From NCBI GenBank assembly GCA_050331475.1, contig JBHJGU010000135.1:1-37476 (forward strand): DNA of 37,476 bases. Reading direction: 5' to 3'. How positions within the stretch are numbered: the first letter of the stretch is position 1; every line of letters begins with the position of its first letter. Position numbers and translations under genes: made by a program. Under the pieces are notes generated by a model that saw only the letters and a list, made by a program, of their open reading frames with translations, was not told the DNA's origin and searched no databases. Positions 1-7,839 of the stretch are shown here, in pieces. Origin of the DNA: JBHJGU01 sp050331475 (GTDB taxonomy: Bacteria > Pseudomonadota > Alphaproteobacteria > Caulobacterales > Maricaulaceae).

Positions 1-1
1 T

Positions 2-688
2 TTTATCCTTACCGCCATCGGCGTGATCGGCGTCCTGATCGGGATCTTAGTGCCGCTATTCGCGGCGATTTTGGACGCAGCTGGTCGCGACCTGCCCGGC
101 CCAACGCGGCTCTTGCTTGCGATCAGCAACGCGGCGGCGGACTATGGCGGCTTTGCGCTCGTGGGTCTCGGGCTTGGGCTCTTGGGCCTCCTGGCGGTCC
201 GCGCGACCCCAAAAGGCAGAGCCGCGCTTGATCGGTTTGCGCTGCGCGTACCCGGCTTGGGCGGCTTATTGCGCGATTTGGCGGTCGCGCGGTTAACACG
301 GACCCTAAACGGGCTGTTGGGCGGCGGCTTGGCGTTGGATCGCGCTTTGCCGATCACCGCGGACGTCATGACCAACACGGCGTTTGCGAATTTGGTGCGC
401 GCGAGCGAACGCGTCGTGCGCGCGGGCGAACCGTTTTGGCGCAGCCTGCGCGGTTCGGGCTTGATGCGACCGCGGGACGTGGAGTTGATCCGCCTGGGGG
501 AGGAGAACGGCGCGCTCGAACCGATGACGGCGCGCCTGGCGAGCATGGCCGAACGCGACGCCCAACGGCGCATCGATCGCGGGTTGAGCCTGCTGACCCC
601 TGTTTTGACCTTAGTGATGGGCTTGATTGCGGGCTTCATCATAGTGTCTTTGTTAAGCGCCATTCTAGGCCTCAACGACTTGGTGTAG
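2..688 (+). CDS. gspF: Type II secretion inner-membrane platform protein GspF (5' partial)
   Basis: This is the C-terminal part of the GspF platform protein of the type II secretion system (T2SS), which sits in the inner membrane and couples the GspE ATPase to pseudopilus assembly. The frame is open at the left edge, so the true start lies upstream; internal GTG codons such as 23 are not the start. Visible are a transmembrane segment at the start of the fragment, a cytoplasmic helical domain with the family pattern ending in LIRLGEENGALEPM, and a C-terminal hydrophobic segment (LTPVLTLVMGLIAGFIIVSL) typical of the GspF/PilC family. It is followed after 8 nt by gspG. Family assignment is firm because of motif and context; the missing N-terminus cannot be judged. 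Confidence 0.93.
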   Translation, partial: FILTAIGVIGVLIGILVPLFAAILDAAGRDLPGPTRLLLAISNAAADYGGFALVGLGLGLLGLLAVRATPKGRAALDRFALRVPGLGGLLRDLAVARLTRTLNGLLGGGLALDRALPITADVMTNTAFANLVRASERVVRAGEPFWRSLRGSGLMRPRDVELIRLGEENGALEPMTARLASMAERDAQRRIDRGLSLLTPVLTLVMGLIAGFIIVSLLSAILGLNDLV

Positions 689-696
689 ACGTTGGT

Positions 697-1122
697 ATGA
701 CCGCAAACCGCAAAACCCAAACTGGGCTGACCTTGCTCGAATTGCTGATCGTTTTAGCGATCCTTGGCCTAATCGCCGCCTTCGCCGCGCCTCGGGTGGT
801 CGGCGTGTTGGGCGGCGCGAAGACCGACGCCGCCACCGTTCAGATTGACAATATCGCCGCAGCGCTTGACCTGTTCCGCCTTGAAGTCGGGCGCTATCCC
901 ACCACCGAGGAAGGTCTGCAGAGTTTGATGGCCGCGCCGAACGACGCGGAGGGGTGGAACGGCCCGTATCTGGATAAGCCCAGCGGGCTGGTTGATCCTT
1001 GGGGCGCGCCCTATGATTATCGCTTCCCTGGCGAGAACTCCGACTATGAGGTGTTCACCTTGGGCGCGGACGGCCAAGAGGGCGGCGAGGGCGAAAACGC
1101 CGATGTCTCAAACTGGTCCTAG
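697..1122 (+). CDS. gspG: Major pseudopilin GspG
   Basis: This 141-residue protein is the major pseudopilin, the main subunit of the periplasmic T2SS pseudopilus. The prepilin signal is short and ends at Gly10, followed by LTLLELLIVLAILGL with Glu at mature position 5. The C-terminal half carries the hallmark GspG sequence: the helix-loop segment with YPTTEEGLQSL, then DPWGAPYDYRFPG and the calcium-loop region SDYEVFTLGADGQEGG ending NADVSNW. The ATG at 697 is chosen because it gives a normal short leader; the open frame extends upstream inside gspF. The gene overlaps gspH by 20 nt, indicating one operon. Confidence 0.96.
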   Translation: MTANRKTQTGLTLLELLIVLAILGLIAAFAAPRVVGVLGGAKTDAATVQIDNIAAALDLFRLEVGRYPTTEEGLQSLMAAPNDAEGWNGPYLDKPSGLVDPWGAPYDYRFPGENSDYEVFTLGADGQEGGEGENADVSNWS

Positions 1123-1564
1123 CGCTCGGTTACGCGCCGGGTTCACGCTTCTTGAATTGCTCATCGTGCTCGCGGTGATCGGCTTGATCGCCGGTGTAGC
1201 CGGGCCGCGGCTAACCCGTAATATGGGATCAATTGAGACCGACGTCGCCCAAGCGCGCGACGCGCTTCGGCGCGCCCAGATCACCGCGCTCGGCCAGGGC
1301 GCGGTCCAATGGGTGGGCTTTCAAACCGATCCGGCCGCTTTGGTGCGCGCCGACGGCGGCACGACCCGGTTCCCCCGAGGCACGGAGCTGAGCTTGGACA
1401 CCGCCGCCGAGGCTGCGCGCGCGGGCGTGCCGGGCTTTCTCTTCACGCCTGATGGGGGGTCGAGCGGCGGCACGGTGCGGATAGACCGCCGCGGCCGGAC
1501 GGCGGGCCTCACGGTGCATTGGGCGACCGGCGGGATCGAGACCTGGTCGGGCGAGCGGCCATGA
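1103..1564 (+). CDS. gspH: Minor pseudopilin GspH
   Basis: This 153-residue protein has a prepilin-type N-terminus (cleavage after Gly13, then FTLLELLIVLAVIGLIAG with Glu5) and a GspH-like body: an amphipathic helix with ARDALRRAQITALGQG, followed by beta-rich sequence. GspH is a minor pseudopilin near the tip of the T2SS pseudopilus. The ATG at 1103 overlaps the end of gspG, and its stop overlaps the gspI start (ATGA). The upstream extension of the open frame is out-of-frame gspG coding sequence and is not part of the protein. Assignment to H rather than another minor pseudopilin rests on order and on the long helix pattern. Confidence 0.9.
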   Translation: MSQTGPSARLRAGFTLLELLIVLAVIGLIAGVAGPRLTRNMGSIETDVAQARDALRRAQITALGQGAVQWVGFQTDPAALVRADGGTTRFPRGTELSLDTAAEAARAGVPGFLFTPDGGSSGGTVRIDRRGRTAGLTVHWATGGIETWSGERP

Positions 1565-1929
1565 CCCGGCGCGCGGACGGTTTCACCGTGCTTGAAACGC
1601 TGATCGCGCTGGCGATTTTGGGCGTCAGCTTCGCCGGCCTGTTCGCCGTCCTCGGCCAAGCGCCCCTGCGCGCCGAACGCGCCGCGCGCACGCTGGCGGC
1701 GACAAGCCTGGCGCAGACCCTCTTAGCCGAAGCCCAAGCCGGCGCGCTCGACGCCCCATCGGGGCTGCGGGACGGCTTCGCCTGGCGGGTGGAAGTGCGC
1801 GCAGCAAGACTGGACGCGGATGCGGCTGTGCTTGACCGGTTGGCGCAGCTTGAGGCGGTGGTGAGCGACCCCGATGAGGCGCGCGTTATCGCCCGTTTAT
1901 CGACCTTGACGCTGCGCGCGGCGCCATGA
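1561..1929 (+). CDS. gspI: Minor pseudopilin GspI
   Basis: This 122-residue minor pseudopilin has a very short leader ending at Gly7 and the class III signal FTVLETLIALAILGVSFAGL with Glu5. GspI, J and K form the tip complex of the pseudopilus, with GspI nucleating assembly. The length and the helix containing TLAATSLAQTLLAEAQAG fit GspI (family usually about 120 residues). Its ATG overlaps the gspH stop (ATGA at 1561) and its stop overlaps the gspJ ATG at 1926, so translation is probably coupled through H-I-J. Confidence 0.92.
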   Translation: MTRRADGFTVLETLIALAILGVSFAGLFAVLGQAPLRAERAARTLAATSLAQTLLAEAQAGALDAPSGLRDGFAWRVEVRAARLDADAAVLDRLAQLEAVVSDPDEARVIARLSTLTLRAAP

Positions 1930-2531
1930 AACGCGCGGGCTTCACCCTGCTGGAAGCGCTGATTGCTTTGGCGCTTTTAGGCTTGCTGACGGCGACGGTG
2001 GCGGGCGCCGTACGCCTGGGCGATCGCGCATTTCGCGCCGCCAACGCCCAGTCCGAGCGCATCGCCGATCGGGCCGCCTTTGAGCGCGCCGTGCGCGCCC
2101 AACTCGAGCAAGCCTTGGCCCTGGATACGGTCGCCGTCGACGCCGCCCGGCGGGGCGTTTTTTTCGACGGCGCCGCGGACCGGCTCGCGTTCGCCGCGCC
2201 CGCCCCAGGCGGCGGGTTGCGCGGCGGCGTCTATCGCCATGATTTTGCCCTCGAAGCGTTCGAGGGCGCCCAGCGCTTGGTGTTGACCGTTGCGCCGATC
2301 GCCCAGAACCGTGCGCCGGCGCGAACGCCGTTAAGCGGCCCGCTCACGGCGCTCGATATCGCTTATTTCGGCGATCCCACCGGCGCGGGAACCCCAGCCT
2401 GGCGGACCGATTGGCGCAATGCCGAGCAAGGCCCCGCGCTTATCGCCTTGACGGCGACCTATCCGGACGGCGACACGGTGTCTCTCGGCGTCCGGCCCCC
2501 GGCGTTTGAGACCGCCGTTCCCGGGCTCTAG
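1926..2531 (+). CDS. gspJ: Minor pseudopilin GspJ
   Basis: This 201-residue protein starts MKRAG then FTLLEALIALALLGLL, a prepilin signal with Glu5, and continues with the FRAANAQSERIADRAAFERA helix and a beta-rich C-terminal domain, as in GspJ. Family length is about 190-220. GspJ is one of three tip pseudopilins of the T2SS. The gene begins in a 4-nt overlap with gspI and is separated by 26 nt from gspL. The assignment is by sequence pattern, length and operon position. Confidence 0.92.
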   Translation: MKRAGFTLLEALIALALLGLLTATVAGAVRLGDRAFRAANAQSERIADRAAFERAVRAQLEQALALDTVAVDAARRGVFFDGAADRLAFAAPAPGGGLRGGVYRHDFALEAFEGAQRLVLTVAPIAQNRAPARTPLSGPLTALDIAYFGDPTGAGTPAWRTDWRNAEQGPALIALTATYPDGDTVSLGVRPPAFETAVPGL

Positions 2532-2557
2532 CGAGCCACTCGTCCGAGGCCGCGATC

Positions 2558-3523
2558 ATGACGCTGGTGCTGGTTACCGCCGTAGACGCCCCGACCCGGT
2601 TAGGATTGGCGTTGATCACGTCTGGTTTGCCCGCGAGCCTGATCTGGCGGGCGACGGGCTGGGCGAGCACCGCCTGGCGAGCCTTACGGGATCTGGCGGC
2701 CGCCTTGGGCTGGCGGCGTCCGCTCGCTGAGGAGTTAGAGATTGCGCCGCTCGACCCCGGCGGCGTGCTTGCCTTCTCGCTAACCTTAGCGCCCGCAGCG
2801 CTGGGCGCATGGCGCGACCACGTCTTGCTCGCCTTGGAGACCCGCACCCCCTTCGCCGCGTCCGATTTGGTCTCGGCCTGCGCCATTCATCCGCGCGGGC
2901 ACGGCGGGGCGGTTCAGCTGGATGTCTGGGCGGCGCCGGTGCGAGCTCTGCAAGCGGAGCCTGACGCGGACGCCTGGCGGATCGGCGGGGACGACACCGT
3001 CTTCGCCACCCCCGCACAACGCGCGCGACCGTCCTGGCGTCGACGCAGACACCGCGCCGCCCGGCTCTTTGGCGTTTGGACGCTGGCGTTCGCCCTCGCC
3101 CTGGCGACCCCGTGGATCGGCGCTTGGCGCGCGGAAGCGGCCTTGGAGGCGGCGCAAACTGACCGCCGCGCCGCGCAAGCTCGCGCCGCCGAAGCCGCGC
3201 GTCTGCAAGATCGGCTCGCGGCGCGCAACGCCCAAGGCGAACGGGCGGCCCGAGTCGCTGAAGCGTTTCCACCGGTGACCTCGGCCTTGGCGAGACTGAC
3301 CGACGCCTTGCCGGACACCGCCCATCTCACACGGCTATCGCTCAGCACGGACGGGCTTCGGGTGGCCGGGTTCGCCGAAGACGCCGCCGCGATCATCGCC
3401 CGGCTTGATGCGCTCGACGGCTTCGGCGCGGCCCGTTTTGTCGCGCCCGTGGCGCGAGATAGAGATCGTGGCCTAGATCGTTTCGATATCGAAATTACCC
3501 CAATTGAGGATGCGCCCGCATGA
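2558..3523 (+). CDS. gspL: T2SS assembly platform protein GspL (divergent, short cytoplasmic domain)
   Basis: This 321-residue protein occupies the GspL position. It has a cytoplasmic N-terminal part of about 165 residues, an Arg-rich border (RRRRHRAAR), a single membrane segment near residues 169-190 (LFGVWTLAFALALATPWIGA), a periplasmic coiled-coil rich in Ala/Arg, and a C-terminal ferredoxin-like PilN/GspL domain (ALARLTDALPDTAHLTRLSL onward). GspL links the GspE ATPase to the inner-membrane platform and partners GspM. The cytoplasmic actin-like domain is shorter than in the enterobacterial or Vibrio proteins. The stop overlaps the gspM start by 4 nt (ATGA at 3520). Confidence 0.82.
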   Translation: MTLVLVTAVDAPTRLGLALITSGLPASLIWRATGWASTAWRALRDLAAALGWRRPLAEELEIAPLDPGGVLAFSLTLAPAALGAWRDHVLLALETRTPFAASDLVSACAIHPRGHGGAVQLDVWAAPVRALQAEPDADAWRIGGDDTVFATPAQRARPSWRRRRHRAARLFGVWTLAFALALATPWIGAWRAEAALEAAQTDRRAAQARAAEAARLQDRLAARNAQGERAARVAEAFPPVTSALARLTDALPDTAHLTRLSLSTDGLRVAGFAEDAAAIIARLDALDGFGAARFVAPVARDRDRGLDRFDIEITPIEDAPA

Positions 3524-4107
3524 GCGCGCCAAGCATTGTCGCCCCACGCCGCCGCACACAAGTCGTCGCCGCCGGGCTCGGGCTGGCTCTCGTTGTCCTC
3601 TTCGGCCTGGTTTGGACCCCAGCGTTCCAACTCCGCAACGCCCAATTGGCGGCCCGTAACAACGCCCTGGAGCAAACCGCGCGGTTCGAAGCGATCGCCG
3701 CTCAAACCCCGGAGCTCCGTGCGGCCTTGGCCGCTCAGTCCGACCAAACCGCCGACGCGCGGTTATGGCCAGAGGCGCGGACCCGGGCGCTCGCCGGCGC
3801 CGACGTGCAAGCCCAAGTCAGCGCAACGCTCAGCGCGGCGGGGCTCACGGTCAACCGCGCCACTTTACGCTTAGACCCGGGTCCGGAGGCCGCGGTTCTC
3901 GCAGTTTTCGAAGTCGAAGGCGGCTATGCGGACATGGTTCGCGGCCTGGCGAGCCTGGACGCCCGGAACCCCCGGGCGTTCGTCGCCGGATTGGATTTGC
4001 GCCAGGCTCGCGGGAGGACGCGGACCGACGCGGCGCGCTATATTGCGGTCGTCGAAATCGCCGCCGTATTTGTCGCCATTACCGCCGAGGCGGAGCCGTC
4101 GCCGTGA
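3520..4107 (+). CDS. gspM: T2SS protein GspM
   Basis: This 195-residue bitopic inner-membrane protein has a short cytoplasmic tail, one membrane segment near residues 15-36 (VVAAGLGLALVVLFGLVW), a coiled-coil region, and a C-terminal ferredoxin-like fold typical of GspM/PilO. GspM partners GspL in the assembly platform. The segment around ISATLSAAGLTVNRA-like sequence (residues about 95-115) leading to a beta-strand (AVFEVEGGYADMVRGLASL) matches the GspM subtype seen in alphaproteobacteria. The gene overlaps gspL (ATGA) and the following gspN (GTGA). Confidence 0.85.
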   Translation: MSAPSIVAPRRRTQVVAAGLGLALVVLFGLVWTPAFQLRNAQLAARNNALEQTARFEAIAAQTPELRAALAAQSDQTADARLWPEARTRALAGADVQAQVSATLSAAGLTVNRATLRLDPGPEAAVLAVFEVEGGYADMVRGLASLDARNPRAFVAGLDLRQARGRTRTDAARYIAVVEIAAVFVAITAEAEPSP

Positions 4108-4697
4108 CGATCGCCCGCGATCCGTTTCTCGTAGGCGGCGGCGTTCTCGCCGTGATCGGCGCTTGGAGCGCTTGGACGGCGCTGGCCCCGCTGCCCGCGC
4201 CCGAACCGGGTCCCGGAGTAGCCGTCTCAGAACCGTCCGCTAAGGCGTCCGATGACCCGCGCGCGACCCGGCCCGACCCCACGGCAATCGCGCGGAGTTT
4301 GCGACGGCCATTGTTCTCGCCCGACCGTCGGCCGGCCGTTGTCCGAGCCGCGCAGGCCCCAACGCCCGCGCAAAACCAAGCGCAAACCGCAGCCGCCGCG
4401 GATATCGTCCTGGCTGGGGTGACCGTCATAGACGGAGAGGCCCGTGCGGCGCTGAGCGTCGGCGGCGGGCCCGCACAAAGCTATGCGCAAGGCGATCCCG
4501 TAGCCGGCTGGCGCGTCGACGCCATCGCGCTCGACGCGGTCGCGCTGAGACGGGGCGCGGAGCAGCTCCGACTCAGTCTGACCGCGGAGACGGCCGAGAC
4601 CGTGGCCGAGCCGGAGACCGTCAGCGAAGCCCCCAAACCCGAGGACCGAAGAACTGCGCGACGGCGGCGAAACAACGGTGAAGACGAAGACGATTAG
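4104..4697 (+). CDS. gspN: T2SS GspN/GspC-like protein with HR domain
   Basis: This 197-residue protein starts at a GTG that overlaps the gspM stop (GTGA at 4104). It has an N-terminal membrane anchor (LVGGGVLAVIGAWSAWTAL), a Pro-rich linker, the signature LRRPLFSPDRRP found in alphaproteobacterial GspN/GspC-type proteins, and a small beta domain (DIVLAGVTVIDGEARAALSV to QLRLSL) resembling the homology region of GspC, which contacts the N0 domain of the secretin. No PDZ domain is present. The C-terminus is highly charged (RRTARRRRNNGEDEDD). It probably connects the inner-membrane platform to GspD, which follows 70 nt downstream. Confidence 0.8.
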   Translation: MTIARDPFLVGGGVLAVIGAWSAWTALAPLPAPEPGPGVAVSEPSAKASDDPRATRPDPTAIARSLRRPLFSPDRRPAVVRAAQAPTPAQNQAQTAAAADIVLAGVTVIDGEARAALSVGGGPAQSYAQGDPVAGWRVDAIALDAVALRRGAEQLRLSLTAETAETVAEPETVSEAPKPEDRRTARRRRNNGEDEDD

Positions 4698-4767
4698 GGT
4701 ATAACGCGCGAGCCATGGGGGACCGTGACGGACCGCGGCGAACAAGGGCGTAAGGAGGCCCGGCGGT

Positions 4768-6960
4768 ATGAGACGCGACCGGCTGATCGTGGGGGCGGCG
4801 CTTGGCCTCAGCTTGAGCGCCTGCGCGGGTCCCTTGCGCGGACCCGACGCCATGACGACCCCTCCGCCGCCCACAGAGACACGGGACGCGCCAACCGGCG
4901 GATCCATTCGTTTTGGAGCCGAAACGACTGAACATGAACCCTTAGCGGCGTTTGAGCGCCGCGGGCAGGGCGCGATTATCGGCGCGCCCGTCGCCAGCGC
5001 GCAATGGCGCGCGACGCCGGGCGGTTTGCGGCTTAATTTCCAAAACGCCCGGGTGGGAGACATCGCGGCGGCCGTCATCGGCGACGCCTTAGATTTGCCC
5101 TACACGGTGGAGCCCGGGGTCTCGGATTTGCCGGTCACCGTCCAGTCGAGCCGCCCCTTAGCGGAAGAGGCCGTTCTGTTCGCGCTGGAAGCGGCGTTCG
5201 CGCCCATCGGCGTGGCGCTGAGCCGAACCGACGGGGTGGTCCACCTCTCACCCTCGGGCGAGGATACGCCGGGGGGCGTGTTCGTGTCGCGCACCGCGGT
5301 GCGGGCAGGCTATGGGGTCCAAATTGTGCCCGTCCGGCACATCGCCCCCACCCGACTCATGGCGCCCCTCGAACCCTTAATCCCCGGTCGGGCGGAGGTG
5401 TCTGCGGATGCGGAGCGAAACCTGCTTCTGATTTCCGGGGCGGCGCCAGAGCGGGCTGCCGTGTTAGACATGGCCCAAGTCTTCGACGTGGATTGGCTCA
5501 GCGGCCGGTCCTATGGCCTCTATCCGCTGAAGTCCGCCAGTGCGGAGGACATTGTCGGTGAGTTGGAGCTGTTGCTCGACGCCGGCGAAGGCGGCTTGAG
5601 CGAAGACATCGTCCAACTCACCCCCGTAGATCGGCTCAACGCGGTCATGGTGATCACCAACCAGGACGCCTATCTCGACATCGTTTCGGGATGGATCACG
5701 ACCTTGGACCGGGGCGGCGCCGGGGCGGGCGGCCGCCGGCTTTACCTCTACGCGGTGGAGCATGGGCGCGCGATCGACCTGGCCGCAGTGCTGGGCGGGT
5801 TGTTCGACGCGCAAGCCACGGACTTAACCGCGGCCGTGGGTCCGGGGCTGAACGCGCAACGCAATCAAACCGGCCGCGGCGGCCGCGCCGGGGCGACCGG
5901 GCGCAACGGCGGCGGTCAAGCGGGGACCGGCCTGGGCGGAGGCGCCGGTGCGGCTGCAGGCCAAAACCGCGGCCAAGGGCGCGGACAGGCCGGGGGCGGG
6001 TTTGACAGCTTTCTCGCCAGCGATCCGCGCCAGGCGGCGGCCAACCAGCAGACAGCCTTTGTCGGTGAGAATTTGCGCATCATCGCCGATGATCAACGCA
6101 ACACCCTGCTGATCCTCACCACGCCCGATATTTACGACATTGTGGAGCGCTCGCTGCAACAGCTCGACGCGCCGCCCCTGCAGGTCTTGATCGAGGCGAC
6201 CATTGCGGAGGTGACCCTGAACGACACCCTCGAATTCGGGGTGCAGTTTTTCTTAAGCGACGGGGATTTCGACTTCACCCTGTCCAACCTCGACACCGGG
6301 GCCATCGGACCCGCCTTTCCCGGTTTTGCGGGCGTCTTCCAGGGCAATGAAGCGCAAGTGGTGATCGATGCGCTCGACGCGGTAAGCAATGTGGAGGTGG
6401 TCTCCTCCCCCCAAGTCATGGTGCTCAACAACCAAACGGCCGTTTTACAGGTCGGCGATGACGTGCCTGTAGCGACGCGATCCGCGGTGAGCGTCATCGA
6501 TCCGGGCGCACCCGTGGTCAACAATATTGAGTTTCGCTCCACAGGCGTGATTTTGCGGGTGACCCCGCGGGCGAACGCCTCCGGCCTCGTCCAATTGGAT
6601 ATCGAGCAAGAAGTCTCCGACGTCTCAAGCACATTGAGCTCAGGCATTGACAGCCCCACCATCTCCCAGCGCCGGATCGAGAGCACGGTCGCGGTGCAAA
6701 GCGGCTCCACGATTGCGTTAGGCGGGCTGATCGAGGATAGCCGCAATACGACGAATTCCGGATTTCCAGGCCTTCGGCGTATTCCCGTCCTAGGGCGTTT
6801 GTTCGAAACCTCGAGCGATATCCGCGAACGTTCCGAATTACTGGTGCTGATCCGCCCCCGCGTGATCGGCGCGCAAAGCGAAGCCCAGGCGGCGACGGAG
6901 GAATTGCGCCGGCGCATGCGGACCCTGGAGCCGCTGCCCGCTCGGATCGGCCTTGAATAG
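4768..6960 (+). CDS. gspD: T2SS outer-membrane secretin GspD, lipoprotein type
   Basis: This 730-residue protein is the outer-membrane secretin channel of the T2SS. The signal peptide ends in a lipobox (LSAC, Cys19), so it is probably lipidated. Domains in order: N0 (about 85-165), N1 (about 183-240), N2 (about 248-312), N3 (about 320-465, interrupted by a Gly/Gln/Arg-rich insertion near residues 360-412), and the secretin core from VLIEATIAEVTLNDTLEFG through NNQTAVLQVGDDVP and the family signature IALGGLIEDSR to ELLVLIRPRVI. A strong Shine-Dalgarno (AAGGAGG, about 4755) lies 9 nt before the ATG, whereas most genes of the operon rely on overlap. gspK overlaps its end. Confidence 0.95.
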   Translation: MRRDRLIVGAALGLSLSACAGPLRGPDAMTTPPPPTETRDAPTGGSIRFGAETTEHEPLAAFERRGQGAIIGAPVASAQWRATPGGLRLNFQNARVGDIAAAVIGDALDLPYTVEPGVSDLPVTVQSSRPLAEEAVLFALEAAFAPIGVALSRTDGVVHLSPSGEDTPGGVFVSRTAVRAGYGVQIVPVRHIAPTRLMAPLEPLIPGRAEVSADAERNLLLISGAAPERAAVLDMAQVFDVDWLSGRSYGLYPLKSASAEDIVGELELLLDAGEGGLSEDIVQLTPVDRLNAVMVITNQDAYLDIVSGWITTLDRGGAGAGGRRLYLYAVEHGRAIDLAAVLGGLFDAQATDLTAAVGPGLNAQRNQTGRGGRAGATGRNGGGQAGTGLGGGAGAAAGQNRGQGRGQAGGGFDSFLASDPRQAAANQQTAFVGENLRIIADDQRNTLLILTTPDIYDIVERSLQQLDAPPLQVLIEATIAEVTLNDTLEFGVQFFLSDGDFDFTLSNLDTGAIGPAFPGFAGVFQGNEAQVVIDALDAVSNVEVVSSPQVMVLNNQTAVLQVGDDVPVATRSAVSVIDPGAPVVNNIEFRSTGVILRVTPRANASGLVQLDIEQEVSDVSSTLSSGIDSPTISQRRIESTVAVQSGSTIALGGLIEDSRNTTNSGFPGLRRIPVLGRLFETSSDIRERSELLVLIRPRVIGAQSEAQAATEELRRRMRTLEPLPARIGLE

Positions 6961-7738
6961 ACGGATCCGCCAGCGTGGCTTCGCCCTGGTCGCGGTGCTA
7001 TGGATCTTAACGTTGGTCTCGGCGCTGGCTGCGGCGACCTTGGCGGTGACCACCACCGATGGCTTTCTGGTTCGCAACCATGTCGACCTGGCCCAGGCCC
7101 GCGCCGCCGCCCGGGCCGGAATTACGATGGCCGCCGCGCGCCTGTTGAGCGAGACCGATCCCCCGCCGCGGGACGGAGCGCCGTGGCGTTGGACCTGGGA
7201 GGGCTGGACGATGGAGATCGCCGTACAAGACGTCGGCGGACTGGTGGATTTGAACGGGGCGGAGCCGGATCTGTTGGCCGAGACCCTCCAAGCGATCGCT
7301 CCGGACATGGATGCAAACCGGCTGGCCGCGCAGATCGTTGATTTCCGGGACGCCGATGACACGCCCGAACCGGGGGGCGCGGAGCGGCGCGCCTATGCCG
7401 AACAGGGTCGGCCTGGCCCGTTGAACCGGCCGTTCGTCACTGTCGACGAGCTTGCGCAAGTGTTGGACATGACGCCGGGGAGGGCCGCGGATTTGTCCGA
7501 ATGGTTCACCGTGGCGGGGGGCCATAATCGCGTGGACCCAGCCGTTGCGGCCCCGGGCTTGCGCGGATTGGTGGACGCGCCGCTGGGGCCGGTGGCGGAA
7601 CCCGGCGGAGGTGTGTTCCGCATCACCGCCCGGGCGCAAGCGCCCCGGCGCGCCGGCGCCGGCGTCGTCGCTGAGATCGCCGTGCAGGGCGGAACCGTCC
7701 GGGTTCTAAGCTGGCGGCGGGCCGAACGCGGGCTCTAG
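6953..7738 (+). CDS. gspK: Tip pseudopilin GspK
   Basis: This 261-residue protein is the large minor pseudopilin that caps the T2SS pseudopilus. The N-terminus has a prepilin signal (RQRG then FALVAVLWILTLVSALA) lacking Glu at mature position 5, which is normal for GspK. The body contains the conserved QDVGGLVDLNGAEPDLL and the helical insertion with VDFRDADDTPEPGGAE, RPGPLNRPFVTVDELAQV. It starts at TTG 6953, inside the end of gspD (8-nt overlap); a downstream start would lose the signal. Its TAG stop lies in the left end of a palindromic repeat. It closes the operon within the window. Confidence 0.92.
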   Translation: MNRRIRQRGFALVAVLWILTLVSALAAATLAVTTTDGFLVRNHVDLAQARAAARAGITMAAARLLSETDPPPRDGAPWRWTWEGWTMEIAVQDVGGLVDLNGAEPDLLAETLQAIAPDMDANRLAAQIVDFRDADDTPEPGGAERRAYAEQGRPGPLNRPFVTVDELAQVLDMTPGRAADLSEWFTVAGGHNRVDPAVAAPGLRGLVDAPLGPVAEPGGGVFRITARAQAPRRAGAGVVAEIAVQGGTVRVLSWRRAERGL

Positions 7739-7839
7739 AGCGTTTTCAGCAAAAGAGTAAGCGGTTGTGCGGTTCGAAAACGCGATAAACCAATGACTAA
7801 GAGCCGCTTCTCGATTCCGATTAAATTGAAGCGGCTCTA
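7736..7839. repeat. Palindromic intergenic repeat, copy 1 (TAGAGC ends)
   Basis: This is a 104-bp element with inverted ends TAGAGC and GCTCTA. It contains an inner inverted pair CGTTTTC (7741-7747) / GAAAACG (7776-7782) and a perfect 11-bp pair AGAGCCGCTTC (7800-7810) / GAAGCGGCTCT (7828-7838). A close copy occurs at 13581-13683. The left end supplies the TAG stop of gspK (7736-7738) and the right end supplies the TAG stop (minus strand, 7837-7839) of the convergent oxygenase gene. The hairpins could act as a two-way terminator. It resembles the short palindromic repeats common in alphaproteobacterial genomes, but I do not assign it to a named family. Confidence 0.85.
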
